From Nostoc cf. commune SO-36 (lineage in GTDB: Bacteria; Cyanobacteriota; Cyanobacteriia; Cyanobacteriales; Nostocaceae), in assembly GCF_023734775.1 (NCBI RefSeq), contig NZ_AP025732.1:4285001-4349000 (forward strand): a DNA stretch of 64,000 nt, read 5' to 3'. Positions 51,288-60,051 of the stretch are shown one piece after another. The position numbers and the translations under genes are program-made. Below the pieces are notes generated by a model. It saw nothing but the letters and a program-made list of their open reading frames with translations, did no database searches and was not told where the DNA came from. The stretch's first letter is position 1. Each line of letters begins with the position of its first letter.

Positions 51288-52034
51288 ATGCCAGTATTAA
51301 CAACTCAAGTTAAGAAAGACAAATCCCTTCATAGAGAGGACTGTGAAACTCAACAGCATGATGGCAGTACTACTGCAAAGGTGAAATTGCAATCTGTAAG
51401 CAAGACTTACACTAACGGGACTCACGCCTTGTTGAATGCGAACCTTGAGGTAAAAAAGGGAGAATTTTTGTTTATCACGGGGCCAAGTGGTTCTGGTAAA
51501 TCAACGCTCTTGAAACTGTTGTATGGCCAGGAGTTGCCTACACAGGGAGAAGTAATCGTTGATGAATGTAATGTAGCTGGTTTACGGGGCGATCGCTTGT
51601 CATTATTGCGGCGACGGATTGGTATTGTGTTTCAAGACTACAAATTAATTACTCAACGAACAGTGGCAGAAAATGTCACTTTTGTGCTGCAAGCTCAAGG
51701 GTATACCCGTAAAGAAATTCAACGACGTTTAGAACCAACCTTGAAGTTGGTAGGTTTGCTGAATAAAGCTGACTGTTTTCCAGATCAACTCTCTGGGGGA
51801 GAGCAACAGAGGGTGAGTATTGCTCGTGCGATCGTTGGTACGCCACCCTTGCTGTTGGCAGATGAGCCTACTGGAAACCTCGATCCAGATAATTCTTGGC
51901 AAGTGATCCAGATTCTGCGAAAGTTAAATTCCTTTGGGGCTACAGTAATTGTTACCACCCACGATGAACAATTGGTGCGGCGGTGTAATCATCCGGTAGT
52001 GCAAGTTTGTAATGGACGACTGTTTCGAAAATAG
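51288..52034 (+). CDS. ftsE: FtsE-like ABC transporter ATP-binding protein
   Basis: 248 residues with an extended N-terminus of about 32. Walker [11 protein letters not shown]-loop GIVFQDYKL, signature [14 protein letters not shown], Walker [13 protein letters not shown] and switch VTTHD. Closest in appearance to FtsE, the ATPase that works with FtsX in cell division and peptidoglycan hydrolase control. No FtsX gene follows, so the partner would be elsewhere. MacB-type is a less likely alternative. Confidence 0.75.
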   Translation: MPVLTTQVKKDKSLHREDCETQQHDGSTTAKVKLQSVSKTYTNGTHALLNANLEVKKGEFLFITGPSGSGKSTLLKLLYGQELPTQGEVIVDECNVAGLRGDRLSLLRRRIGIVFQDYKLITQRTVAENVTFVLQAQGYTRKEIQRRLEPTLKLVGLLNKADCFPDQLSGGEQQRVSIARAIVGTPPLLLADEPTGNLDPDNSWQVIQILRKLNSFGATVIVTTHDEQLVRRCNHPVVQVCNGRLFRK

Positions 52035-52097
52035 TTATTTGTCATTAGTCATTGGTCATTGGTCATTTGCAAAGTACAAAGGACAAAGGACAAATGA

Positions 52098-52895
52098 CTA
52101 ATAAACGTGGTGTTTGACTTTTGCTGATACGGGTGTGAAAGTTGCTGCTGTTTTGGGGGATAAAACTTGTGGGCGATGGTCTTCGACCGACCGGAGGTCA
52201 TCGCAGGCTTGTAAACTCTTAAAAGCTGCCTCTCGAACCACAACTTCTTTTTCTCGACTGAGTAGGAGTTGCAAGCATTCCACAACATCTTGCTGCACTG
52301 AAGAATCAACTCGCTGACGGCTGATAAATTTAGTTAGTTGACGTAGGGCAATCAACCGCTTCAATGGATCTTTTTCTGTTAAATTCACCAACAACTGATC
52401 TAGGTGGTCTTCTTCTCGATTTTCATAGAAGTTGACAATTTGCCACACCAATAAAATTAAAGTTAACAATGTTCCCACACCTTGCACAATAGCACCAGCA
52501 GCAATCCAGTGACTGCGAGAGTCAACCCAAATTGCCGCTGCCATGTAAGTGCTGACAGTAGCAAGACCACCACTGACGACTGCTAAGGCTAATCGACGAT
52601 TTGAACTATTTAAAGACTTACGTATTTTAGACCAACGCAATTGCCAGTCCCACTCTTGCATTGAGTAAACCAATACCATTACTCCAATGCCGATTAAGAG
52701 AGCCAATAGCAGTTTCCAGTTCCACAACAACATGGCAACGACGATTGTCAGGAACCCAAGAAAGCCCCCAGGCCCAGAGAAGCGCTTAAATGTTTGCTGC
52801 TTTATGGCTCCCTTTGTCTTGATTTTTGGAAGCGACCAGTTCCATCTGGGGATTTGGTTGATCAATTGCTGCCAAGAAGACGAAGCCTGTGCCAC
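52098..52895 (-). CDS. Membrane protein with HEAT-like C-terminus
   Basis: 265 residues. Hydrophobic segments at about 45-60, 63-80, 103-122 and 132-152 (GFLGFLTIVVAMLLWNW, LLALLIGIGVMVLVY, LALAVVSGGLATVSTYM, IVQGVGTLLTLILLVWQ). A cytoplasmic helical tail of about 80 residues (LIALRQLTKFISRQR, CLQLLLSREKEVVVREAAFKSL) has an armadillo/HEAT character. This plan is seen in conserved cyanobacterial proteins of unknown function. It converges with the FtsE-like gene. Confidence 0.6.
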   Translation of the reverse strand: MAQASSSWQQLINQIPRWNWSLPKIKTKGAIKQQTFKRFSGPGGFLGFLTIVVAMLLWNWKLLLALLIGIGVMVLVYSMQEWDWQLRWSKIRKSLNSSNRRLALAVVSGGLATVSTYMAAAIWVDSRSHWIAAGAIVQGVGTLLTLILLVWQIVNFYENREEDHLDQLLVNLTEKDPLKRLIALRQLTKFISRQRVDSSVQQDVVECLQLLLSREKEVVVREAAFKSLQACDDLRSVEDHRPQVLSPKTAATFTPVSAKVKHHVY

Positions 52896-53536
52896 AGTGT
52901 TTACCTACTTGATTACGAAATTACCTATTGTATAAGTTTTACTATGGATGAAGAAAGGATGAAGGCTCAAACCACAATGTGCCCGCTTTTATGAACGGAT
53001 AGTAGACTATTACAGGCGCAAACTAAGATACCATTTTCAATGGCTCAGAGCAAGGGCATCTTGTACGTAAGTCTTAATTAAAAACAAAAACGAAAGTTAT
53101 CAAGGGTGAATTGACCATCAAAAGCACGGAAGGTAACGCTGTAGATTCATTCACATTTATATAGGAATCCGGTTTGATTACTGAAATTATTTGCGTAGGC
53201 TGGGAGTGGGGAGTAGGGAGTGGGGAGTAGGAAAAAAGACTTTTTGAGTGTACGGAGTTTTTTCAAAAATCAAATATGAGTCCTATAGATAATAAGGTAT
53301 TAGGAGAAATTGCCGAGTCTGAGTTGGCAAGATTATAGCCTGGTAGTGCGCGCGATCGTCAGCCGAAAGCACTAGCCGTTGCGAACTAGTGACAAAGGCG
53401 CTAACCGAATTAACCGGATGCAAGAAAGTACTTAATCTGACGGTAGTGAGAAGTCTGACAATGATTGGTTCGCGATAATAACAATGAGTAGGAAGTTAGA
53501 ACTAAACACGTAAACACAAAAGTAAGAAAAAGTACT
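52896..53536. other. Intergenic region, no gene seen
   Basis: 640 bases upstream of the hydrolase gene, with a GGGAGTGGGGAGTAGG tandem at 53207-53235 and no protein-like frame. A structured RNA between 53330 and 53480 cannot be excluded but no known family is recognised. It must contain promoters of both flanking genes. Confidence 0.45.
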
Positions 53537-54433
53537 ATGCTTCAACCACTAGGATTTGAACAACGCTCCATAAATAGTTCACTGGGTAGGATAGTATACT
53601 ATACTGGCACTGGGACACCTTGGCAGGATGATTTGGCAACCAAAGATGATCGGGAAACTTTGGTGTTTCTGCATGGCTTTGGTGGCGGGTCTTCTGCTTA
53701 TGAGTGGTCGAAAGTTTATCCGGCTTTTGCCTCTGAATATCGGGTGATTGCGCCAGATTTGCTCGGTTGGGGTAGGTCTGAGCATCCAGCACGGAGTTAT
53801 AATATTGAGGATTATTTAACCACTATTCGGGAGTTTTTCGAGCAAACTTGTACCGGCCCAGTAACTGCGATCGCTTCTTCTTTAACCGCAGCATTTACAA
53901 TTCGGGTAGCAGCAGATCACCCTGATTTATTCAAGTCTTTAATTCTTACCACTCCCGCCGGACTTTCTGACTTTGGCGAAGACTACTCACGTAGTTTTTT
54001 TGCCCAGTTAGTTAGCGTTCCCATCGTTGATCGTCTAATTTACAGCACTGGAGTTGCTACTAGTGGTGGTATTCGTAGCTTCTTAGAACAACGGCAATTT
54101 GCTAAATCCAATCGAGTGTACGAGGAAATTGTAGATGCTTATCTACAATCCGCCCAACAACCAAATGCTGAATATGCAGCACTGTCCTTTGTACGTGGAG
54201 ATTTATGCTTTGATTTATCTCTTTACATTCAACAGTTGACTACTCCCACCGCCATTATTTGGGGACAAAAGTCAGAATTTACAGGGCCTTCAATTGGTCG
54301 CCGCCTTGCCGAAATCAATCCCCAAGCAATCCGATTTTTTCAACAGTTGGAAGATGTCGGGTTAACACCACAGTTAGAATTGCCAGCAGTGACAATTGGA
54401 TTAATTCGCAAATTTTTGCCTTTGCTTAATTAA
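53537..54433 (+). CDS. Alpha/beta-fold hydrolase
   Basis: 298 residues. Oxyanion region LVFLHGFGGGSSAYEW, APDLLGWGRSEHP after strand 4, and nucleophile region VTAIASSLTAAFTI, where the usual GxSxG is replaced by A-S-S-L-T, so the elbow is unusual. A cap region follows, then TAIIWGQKSEFTGP. The histidine that should complete the triad is not obvious near the C-terminus. Family-level function only; activity uncertain. Start at the ATG with AGTAAGAAAA upstream is plausible. Confidence 0.7.
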   Translation: MLQPLGFEQRSINSSLGRIVYYTGTGTPWQDDLATKDDRETLVFLHGFGGGSSAYEWSKVYPAFASEYRVIAPDLLGWGRSEHPARSYNIEDYLTTIREFFEQTCTGPVTAIASSLTAAFTIRVAADHPDLFKSLILTTPAGLSDFGEDYSRSFFAQLVSVPIVDRLIYSTGVATSGGIRSFLEQRQFAKSNRVYEEIVDAYLQSAQQPNAEYAALSFVRGDLCFDLSLYIQQLTTPTAIIWGQKSEFTGPSIGRRLAEINPQAIRFFQQLEDVGLTPQLELPAVTIGLIRKFLPLLN

Positions 54434-54469
54434 TATGATCAAAACTGCCACTGTGGTTCTGGGGGACTT

Positions 54470-54606
54470 TGTGCAGGGGAGAAGTAATAAGTAATAAGTA
54501 ATGAGTAAGAAGTAAGAAGTTTTTACTCATTACTCATTACTCATTACTCATTACTCATTACTTCTCTTCTGCTCCATCAAACGCCTTGAGCTTGTGAGAA
54601 ATTCGG
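54470..54606. repeat. Shortened copy of the CCCGCATTTCTCACA-ended element
   Basis: Shares the ATTACTCATTACTT core and the end CGCCTTGAGCTTGTGAGAAA with 45879-46020 in inverted orientation; the other end is lost. Confidence 0.6.
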
Positions 54607-54613
54607 GAGAATA

Positions 54614-55150
54614 CTATTTATCTTTCAATCTGATATCAATGACAGTTGCATTGAAGTTGTAGTTATAGCCTTCTAACTCAAATGGCATCCCAATTTTTAC
54701 TTTACTGCTACCCAGAACTGGCCCGCTTTCGGTGCTTTTGGCTTTGCCATCTAAAGTTATAAGCAAATCTGTACTAAAATTATTGGTTTTTGGATCTGGT
54801 AATTCTTTAACAGTGCCATCTGGTTGGAAAACATTGACTGTTCTAGGTAGGAGTTGGACAGATTTAATTTCAATCGCCCCCCCGTATGGTTGATTGCGGA
54901 TAATCACGTTAGTTTTCCCGCCTTTTTTTAAGCCGTTATTAAATAATTGCTCAGGATCGCGTACATTCAAACCACGAACTACTAAGTCTACTTCTATAGG
55001 TACTATTTTCTCACCGATTTGGGCTAGACCCAAGCTAGATAAGAAGGTAGACAAGATGACAAATATAACTAGCAGAGTTACTAGCGCAGCACCTAAATCT
55101 AGAAGGTTGATTTTGCCGAACAAACGACCTTTTGAATCTAAAATAGCCAT
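54614..55150 (-). CDS. DUF4330 family protein
   Basis: 178 residues. N-terminal signature MAILDSKGRLFGKINLLDLGAALV with a membrane helix (LGAALVTLLVIFVILSTFL), then a periplasmic-side domain with VEVDL-type strands (IVPIEVDLVVRGLNV, TNVIIRNQPYG). Cyanobacterial family of unknown function. Complete. Confidence 0.8.
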   Translation of the reverse strand: MAILDSKGRLFGKINLLDLGAALVTLLVIFVILSTFLSSLGLAQIGEKIVPIEVDLVVRGLNVRDPEQLFNNGLKKGGKTNVIIRNQPYGGAIEIKSVQLLPRTVNVFQPDGTVKELPDPKTNNFSTDLLITLDGKAKSTESGPVLGSSKVKIGMPFELEGYNYNFNATVIDIRLKDK

Positions 55151-55543
55151 AAAAATTTTTCCGAGGTAATAGCGAAGTAATTGATTGTAGCAAGAAGGTT
55201 TTTAATGGGAACGGCAATTTTCCCTATTTGGTAATAACTCAAAGCATCCGGAAGTTGCGGTTATGCGACAGTGTATCACGAGCTAGTAAGTTCTAAGGTG
55301 TGGTAACTAACCCTCAAACTTTCACCTGTTAAGACTGACGTAGCTAGAAAGTAAAATTTAGTGTTTATGCCTATCTTGAGAGGGAACCCCTAGCCTGTCA
55401 CAGTTAGGTAAATTTGCGTCAGAATTATCTGTATGACAACTCCTTTGGTTTTGAGTTAAGAATGCAACTCAGAATACTCTAAATCCGTCTCATAGTTTAT
55501 CCCATTATTTTATGTTCTCCCAAAATAATCTTCAGAGTGTATT
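55151..55543. other. Intergenic region, no gene seen
   Basis: About 390 bases between divergent genes. No coding frame or strong hairpin was recognised. Confidence 0.45.
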
Positions 55544-56407
55544 ATGTTCAATTGGAAAGGTTTTGTTGCAAATTACCGTGTATGGCGACGTAGCTGGTTT
55601 TATCCCCTAATTTCGGTGGTAGTCGCCCTGAGTCTGTGCCTGAGTACACCTTTGCCTGGAAGAACTTTAGATTTTTTGCCTCTTATATTGCAGGGAGTCC
55701 AGGTACTTCAGCTTTCTAATATATCCGATCGCCAGGAAAGTGATATTGGCAAGCAGATTAATGAGGAAATACTGGGAAGTAAAATTCGACTTTACCGGAA
55801 TTCTGAAGTTAATCGCTATGTAGAACAAATCGGTCGGCGTTTAGCAGCTAATAGCGATCGCCCCAATCTTCCCTTTACTTTCCAAGTAGTTGAAGATGAT
55901 GCTATTAATGCTTTTGCTACTTTAGGAGGTTATGTATATGTCCACACGGGTTTGCTGAAAACTGCCGACAATGAAGCGGAATTAGCAAGTGTCATCGCTC
56001 ATGAAATTGGTCACATCGGCGGTAAACACCTGGTTAAACAGATGCGGCAAAAAGCGATCGCTAGTGGTTTAGCAACAGCAACAGGTTTAGATCGCAATAC
56101 GGCTGTGGGCATTGGTGTAGAACTTGCCTTGAATCGTCCTCGCAGTCGTCAAGATGAATTTGATGCCGATCAAAGGGGGTTAAGAACTTTGACACGCTCT
56201 GGTTATGCCCAGTCTGGCATGGTTTCTTTTATGCAAAAGCTGCTGAAAAAAGGTGGTTCTACTCCGACATTTTTGAGTACGCACCCCGGAACTAGCGATC
56301 GCATTGATGCCCTCAGACGCGCAATTAACTCTCAACCTAGTAATGGAAAATATGGTTTAGATAATGCTAGTTATAGAGCTAATATTCGACCATTAGCCAG
56401 GTCTTGA
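55544..56407 (+). CDS. M48-family metalloprotease
   Basis: 287 residues. A signal peptide or anchor lies at about 18-35. The protease domain carries the zinc motif HEIGH at 153-157 followed by GGKH, and the third ligand in QDEFDADQRG. Sequence such as VNRYVEQIGRRLAANSDRP and INAFATLGGYVYVHTGLL is typical of BepA/HtpX-like periplasmic proteases that help outer-membrane protein quality control. The C-terminal STHPGTSDRIDAL box is complete. Confidence 0.9.
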   Translation: MFNWKGFVANYRVWRRSWFYPLISVVVALSLCLSTPLPGRTLDFLPLILQGVQVLQLSNISDRQESDIGKQINEEILGSKIRLYRNSEVNRYVEQIGRRLAANSDRPNLPFTFQVVEDDAINAFATLGGYVYVHTGLLKTADNEAELASVIAHEIGHIGGKHLVKQMRQKAIASGLATATGLDRNTAVGIGVELALNRPRSRQDEFDADQRGLRTLTRSGYAQSGMVSFMQKLLKKGGSTPTFLSTHPGTSDRIDALRRAINSQPSNGKYGLDNASYRANIRPLARS

Positions 56408-56463
56408 GGGTATTGGCTATAGTTTTCTCGTGGTCTCCTAGTCCCTCTCATCTCAAATATTGC

Positions 56464-57219
56464 TCAATTCCTATTGCGACGATCAAGCTTGATTTTGGCT
56501 GGATCAATTGTAATTACAACCTCTTCTAAAGGCAGGGTACGGATATAGTTTTTAAAGATATTAACTTGATAAACCAAGTTATTTGTGACATCGAGTCCAG
56601 TCAACCACCCACTCCGGGGATGATAGGCACCAGTATCTATGTCTAGCCATCCCTGTCCCCGTGCTAGTTTTCCCGGAGAAACACCCGGCAGGGTAAAGGT
56701 AATGGTATGACCGATGATAATTTGCTTATCTAGGAAGTAGGGTTTTTCAATGCTGTGAAATTCCTCTCGTATCCAGCAGAGTTGGTCAGCAGTTTGTTCT
56801 GCCACCGATTTGGAAGGGTCAACACCAGCATGAGTTAACCAAATATCCCCCAAGTCAAGGTATGTAGGCAAATTTTTCAACCAATCCAGATGGTCATCAG
56901 GAATTGGAGCCTCTTGGTAACTAGCCACGGTAGCTTGCCCTCCACCATACAGCCATGCTTGCATCGTCGAAGAAGAAGTCCTTTCATTGGTCAGAATGTT
57001 TAATAACATCTGCTCATGATTTCCCAGCAAACACGGGTAGTTATTTCGCTTGACAAAATTAACTACTTGTGCGCTATGAGGCCCGCGATCAATTAAGTCA
57101 CCCAGAAAATAAACTTGATCCTCTGACATGGGGGCGATCGCCTCCAACAATGTCATTAAACCTTCATAATGTCCATGTACATCCCCAATTACAATTCGTC
57201 TGGGGCTAGTTTCGCTCAT
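56464..57219 (-). CDS. Metallophosphoesterase (PPP-type serine/threonine phosphatase)
   Basis: 251 residues. Metal-binding motifs GDVHGH (12-17), GDLIDRG (40-46), GNHE (66-69), IIGHTIT and LTHAGVD. This layout is that of bacterial PPP protein phosphatases and diadenosine-type hydrolases. Substrate cannot be read. Start is the ATG at 57219. Separated from the converging protease gene by 56 bases. Confidence 0.85.
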   Translation of the reverse strand: MSETSPRRIVIGDVHGHYEGLMTLLEAIAPMSEDQVYFLGDLIDRGPHSAQVVNFVKRNNYPCLLGNHEQMLLNILTNERTSSSTMQAWLYGGGQATVASYQEAPIPDDHLDWLKNLPTYLDLGDIWLTHAGVDPSKSVAEQTADQLCWIREEFHSIEKPYFLDKQIIIGHTITFTLPGVSPGKLARGQGWLDIDTGAYHPRSGWLTGLDVTNNLVYQVNIFKNYIRTLPLEEVVITIDPAKIKLDRRNRN

Positions 57220-57443
57220 TGTCTCTTAGCTGCAATAGTTTGGCTAATACTTCTGCTACAGTTTAAGCTGTCTGCGTTCCGCAATAGAAGGTAAAAATAC
57301 TGGATAATGTTTATTTTAATTTAATTGTTGTACGAGTAATAAACTTAACTTATCAAATATATACAAGAGCAGTTGTTTTTCACATATCACTTATAATAAC
57401 GATGGCATAAAACTAGATTTTTCTGCTAATTTAAAATATTTAG

Positions 57444-57950
57444 CTAAGAATTTAGGCACTTGCCATATTGATCACTAGATTTTTCATCTATACCTAACTT
57501 TTTAACCTGACTTAAGTTAATATTTAATATTTGCGACCCTTGCTTTTTTAACATTGATTCTACTTCTTCATCACTTAAGCCGTTTCTTTGGGCAACACTA
57601 CGGATATTACTATTTAATACTTGTTGCACTATATCCGTCGCTAATCTTTTTGTATATCCTTTACTTTTATCTACAAAATCTAGTTTTTCACTAAAGACTT
57701 TTTTACACTTGTGACATTTAAATTGGCGACGATTTATTTTTAATAACACCGATTTTTTATTCCAAGGTAAATCATGAATCATCCTCCAATGATTTTGATG
57801 TATACTGTGGGTAATTTTTCCGCAGGAATTACAAGCCGAATAATTCACGCTTTTTTCTATCGTTATAATTATTTCTTCCCCAACAAGTTCTTGAAAATCT
57901 AATACTTTCATATCGGGAAGATTCAAGATTTGCTCTACAGGAAACTTCAT
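57444..57950 (-). pseudogene. ISL3-family transposase, N-terminal fragment
   Basis: 168 residues: MKFPVEQILNLPDMKVLDFQ, zinc-binding CNSCGKITHSIHQNHW and RRQFKCHKCKKVFSEKLDF, then homology to the copy at 2318-3240 (about 90% identical) up to LGIDEKSSDQ, after which the frame diverges and stops. The catalytic domain is absent. A further copy of the element is presumably elsewhere in the genome. Confidence 0.8.
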
Positions 57951-58128
57951 AGTAAATACCTGAAAACTAACAAAATTATAATATATACTATAATTTTGGT
58001 AATTTTACATAATATTTAATATCTCTTAAATATTTATCATATATATATTGTAGGCATTGCTATCAGTAAATTATAGTCATTATAATTCAGCTAATTCTAA
58101 TAATTAGCATAAAACTACCGGAAGAACC

Positions 58129-58202
58129 AGAAGTTTTTACTCATTACTCATTACTTCTCTTCTGCTCCATTAAACGCCTTGAGCTTGTGAGAAATGCGGG
58201 CT
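58129..58202. repeat. Short copy of the CCCGCATTTCTCACA-ended element
   Basis: GAAGTTTTTACTCATTACTC and the end ACGCCTTGAGCTTGTGAGAA match the copies at 45879 and 54470. The rest of 57951-58351 is AT-rich with no gene seen. Confidence 0.55.
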
Positions 58203-58351
58203 TAGAGCCTATTTATAAAGTAAGGTGTATTACAACTGTGTAGGAATTTGAGGCTATCTATTATAGAGAAAGTAACAAATTTTAAACAAAGTATTGACTA
58301 GATTAATGTATAATTGTAGCGCCTTTAGTTAGGCGAAATCCCAATAAAAAA

Positions 58352-59935
58352 ATGAATCAGCATTTCGTAACAAGCAGCAGTGTGGTGAAAGAAAAAGCCA
58401 GCGAGTTGGGTTTTCACAAAGTTGGAATTACTGCTGTAGATAGGTTAGATGCCACAGAAGCGCAGAGGTTACAAGCATGGATTGAACTGGGTTATCACGC
58501 CGATATGAAATGGATGGCCAACCCAAAACGTCAGGATATCCGCTTAGTGATGCCAGAAGTGCGATCGCTAGTATGTGTGGCGCTGAATTACTACACACCA
58601 CATCAACGTCCTGAAAGTCAGGAATACGCCAAAATTTCCCGTTATGGTTGGGGAAGAGATTATCACAAGGTGATGCATAAAAAACTCAAGCAGCTATCGA
58701 TGTGGCTAGAATCGCTTGATCCAGGCGTAAAAGCTATTTATTATGCAGACACTGGCCCAGTGCAAGATAAAGTGTTGGCTCAACTTGCCGGAATTGGTTG
58801 GATTGCCAAGAATGGTAATGTGATTACACGCGAATTTGGCTCTTGGGTATTTTTAGGAGAAGTGTTGACTAATTTAGAATTAGAGAGCGATCGCCCGCAT
58901 ACAGAACACTGCGGTAGCTGTACTCGTTGTCTTCAGGCTTGTCCTACAGGTGCAATTACGCAGCCTTTTGTTGTGGATGCTAATCGCTGCATTGCTTATC
59001 ATACCATTGAAAATCGGGCCGAGAAATTACCAGAGACAATCACGCCTCATTTGCAAGGTTGGGTTGCTGGTTGCGACATTTGCCAAGATGTTTGTCCTTG
59101 GAATCAACGTTTTGCTCAAACAACTGATATTACAGAATTTCAGCCTTATCCTGAGAATATTGCTCCCAACCTGTTAGAATTAGCCAAAATCTCAGAGCAG
59201 GAGTGGGATAAACGATTTCCAGCATCTGCCTTGCGGCGGATTAAGCCAGAAATGTTACGACGCAACGCCCTAGCTAATCTTGACGCATCCAGACAAAGAA
59301 TGACCCCAAAAGTAATTATTTTTGATTTTGATGGCACAATTGCTGATACAGTAGATGCCCTTGTAAGTATTGCTAATCGTCTAGCTATAGACTTTGGTTA
59401 TAGACACATAAGCCCAGAGCAATTAGCCCTTCTCAAGAACTTAACATCTAGGGAAATCATTAAGTACTCAGGAGTTTCTCTATTTAAGATACCTTTTTTA
59501 GTTAAAAAAGTTAAAGGAGAATTAAAAAGCAAAATTCCAGAATTAAAGCCAATTCCAGGAATTAAAGAAGCATTAATAGAACTGCAAAATCAAGGATACA
59601 AACTGGGTATTATCACTTCTAATTCTAAAGAAAATGTTACACAATTTTTGACAATTAACGAACTAAATCATCTATTTGATTTTATCTACTCAGGAATTAC
59701 AATTTTTGGTAAAACAACGATAATTAATAATGTACTGAGGCAAAAACAACTCAAACCTCAAGAAGTTATTTATGTTGGAGATGAAACCAGAGATATAGAA
59801 GCATCAAAGAAAGCAAATATCCAAGTGATTGCAGTGACTTGGGGCTTTAACTCATCGGAAGTACTGGCCAAGCAAAATCCAGATTATTTAATTCAGCAAC
59901 CTAGCGAACTACTAGAAGTAATGAATAGTCGTTAA
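58352..59935 (+). CDS. queG: Epoxyqueuosine reductase QueG fused to a HAD-family hydrolase
   Basis: 527 residues. Residues 1-315 are QueG: GPVQDKVLAQLAGIGWIAKNG region with Asp134, first 4Fe-4S motif CGSCTRCLQACPTGAI (about 187-202), second GCDICQDVCPWN (240-251). It reduces epoxyqueuosine to queuosine in tRNA. From residue 317 an HAD domain follows: DFDGTIADT (325-333), IITSNSKENV and GDETRDIEASKKA. The domains are joined without a stop; the HAD part could otherwise start at ATG 59300. Whether it is a natural fusion is unknown. Confidence 0.8.
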   Translation: MNQHFVTSSSVVKEKASELGFHKVGITAVDRLDATEAQRLQAWIELGYHADMKWMANPKRQDIRLVMPEVRSLVCVALNYYTPHQRPESQEYAKISRYGWGRDYHKVMHKKLKQLSMWLESLDPGVKAIYYADTGPVQDKVLAQLAGIGWIAKNGNVITREFGSWVFLGEVLTNLELESDRPHTEHCGSCTRCLQACPTGAITQPFVVDANRCIAYHTIENRAEKLPETITPHLQGWVAGCDICQDVCPWNQRFAQTTDITEFQPYPENIAPNLLELAKISEQEWDKRFPASALRRIKPEMLRRNALANLDASRQRMTPKVIIFDFDGTIADTVDALVSIANRLAIDFGYRHISPEQLALLKNLTSREIIKYSGVSLFKIPFLVKKVKGELKSKIPELKPIPGIKEALIELQNQGYKLGIITSNSKENVTQFLTINELNHLFDFIYSGITIFGKTTIINNVLRQKQLKPQEVIYVGDETRDIEASKKANIQVIAVTWGFNSSEVLAKQNPDYLIQQPSELLEVMNSR

Positions 59936-59987
59936 TCAATTAATAGACATCTGGTGAAATTAAATATACTCATCCAGCAACTTTGTA

Positions 59988-60050
59988 TATAGCGGTTCTC
60001 GTTTACGTGAGGTACACCCGTAGGGGCACGGCAGTGCCCATTGGTGTCAA
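59988..60050. repeat. AGCGGTTC-family repeat, left copy
   Basis: TATAGCGGTTCTC..., GTAGGGGCACGGCAGTGCCC, then TTGGTGTCAACTT. An inverted copy is at 61817-61896 and a related hairpin at 11647-11762. The IS4-type element at 60038 lies directly against it. Confidence 0.6.
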
Positions 60051-60051
60051 C

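Noticed and set aside
53330..53480. Possible known structural RNA (RNase P, tmRNA, 6S)
   Set aside because: No conserved core of any of these RNAs was found.
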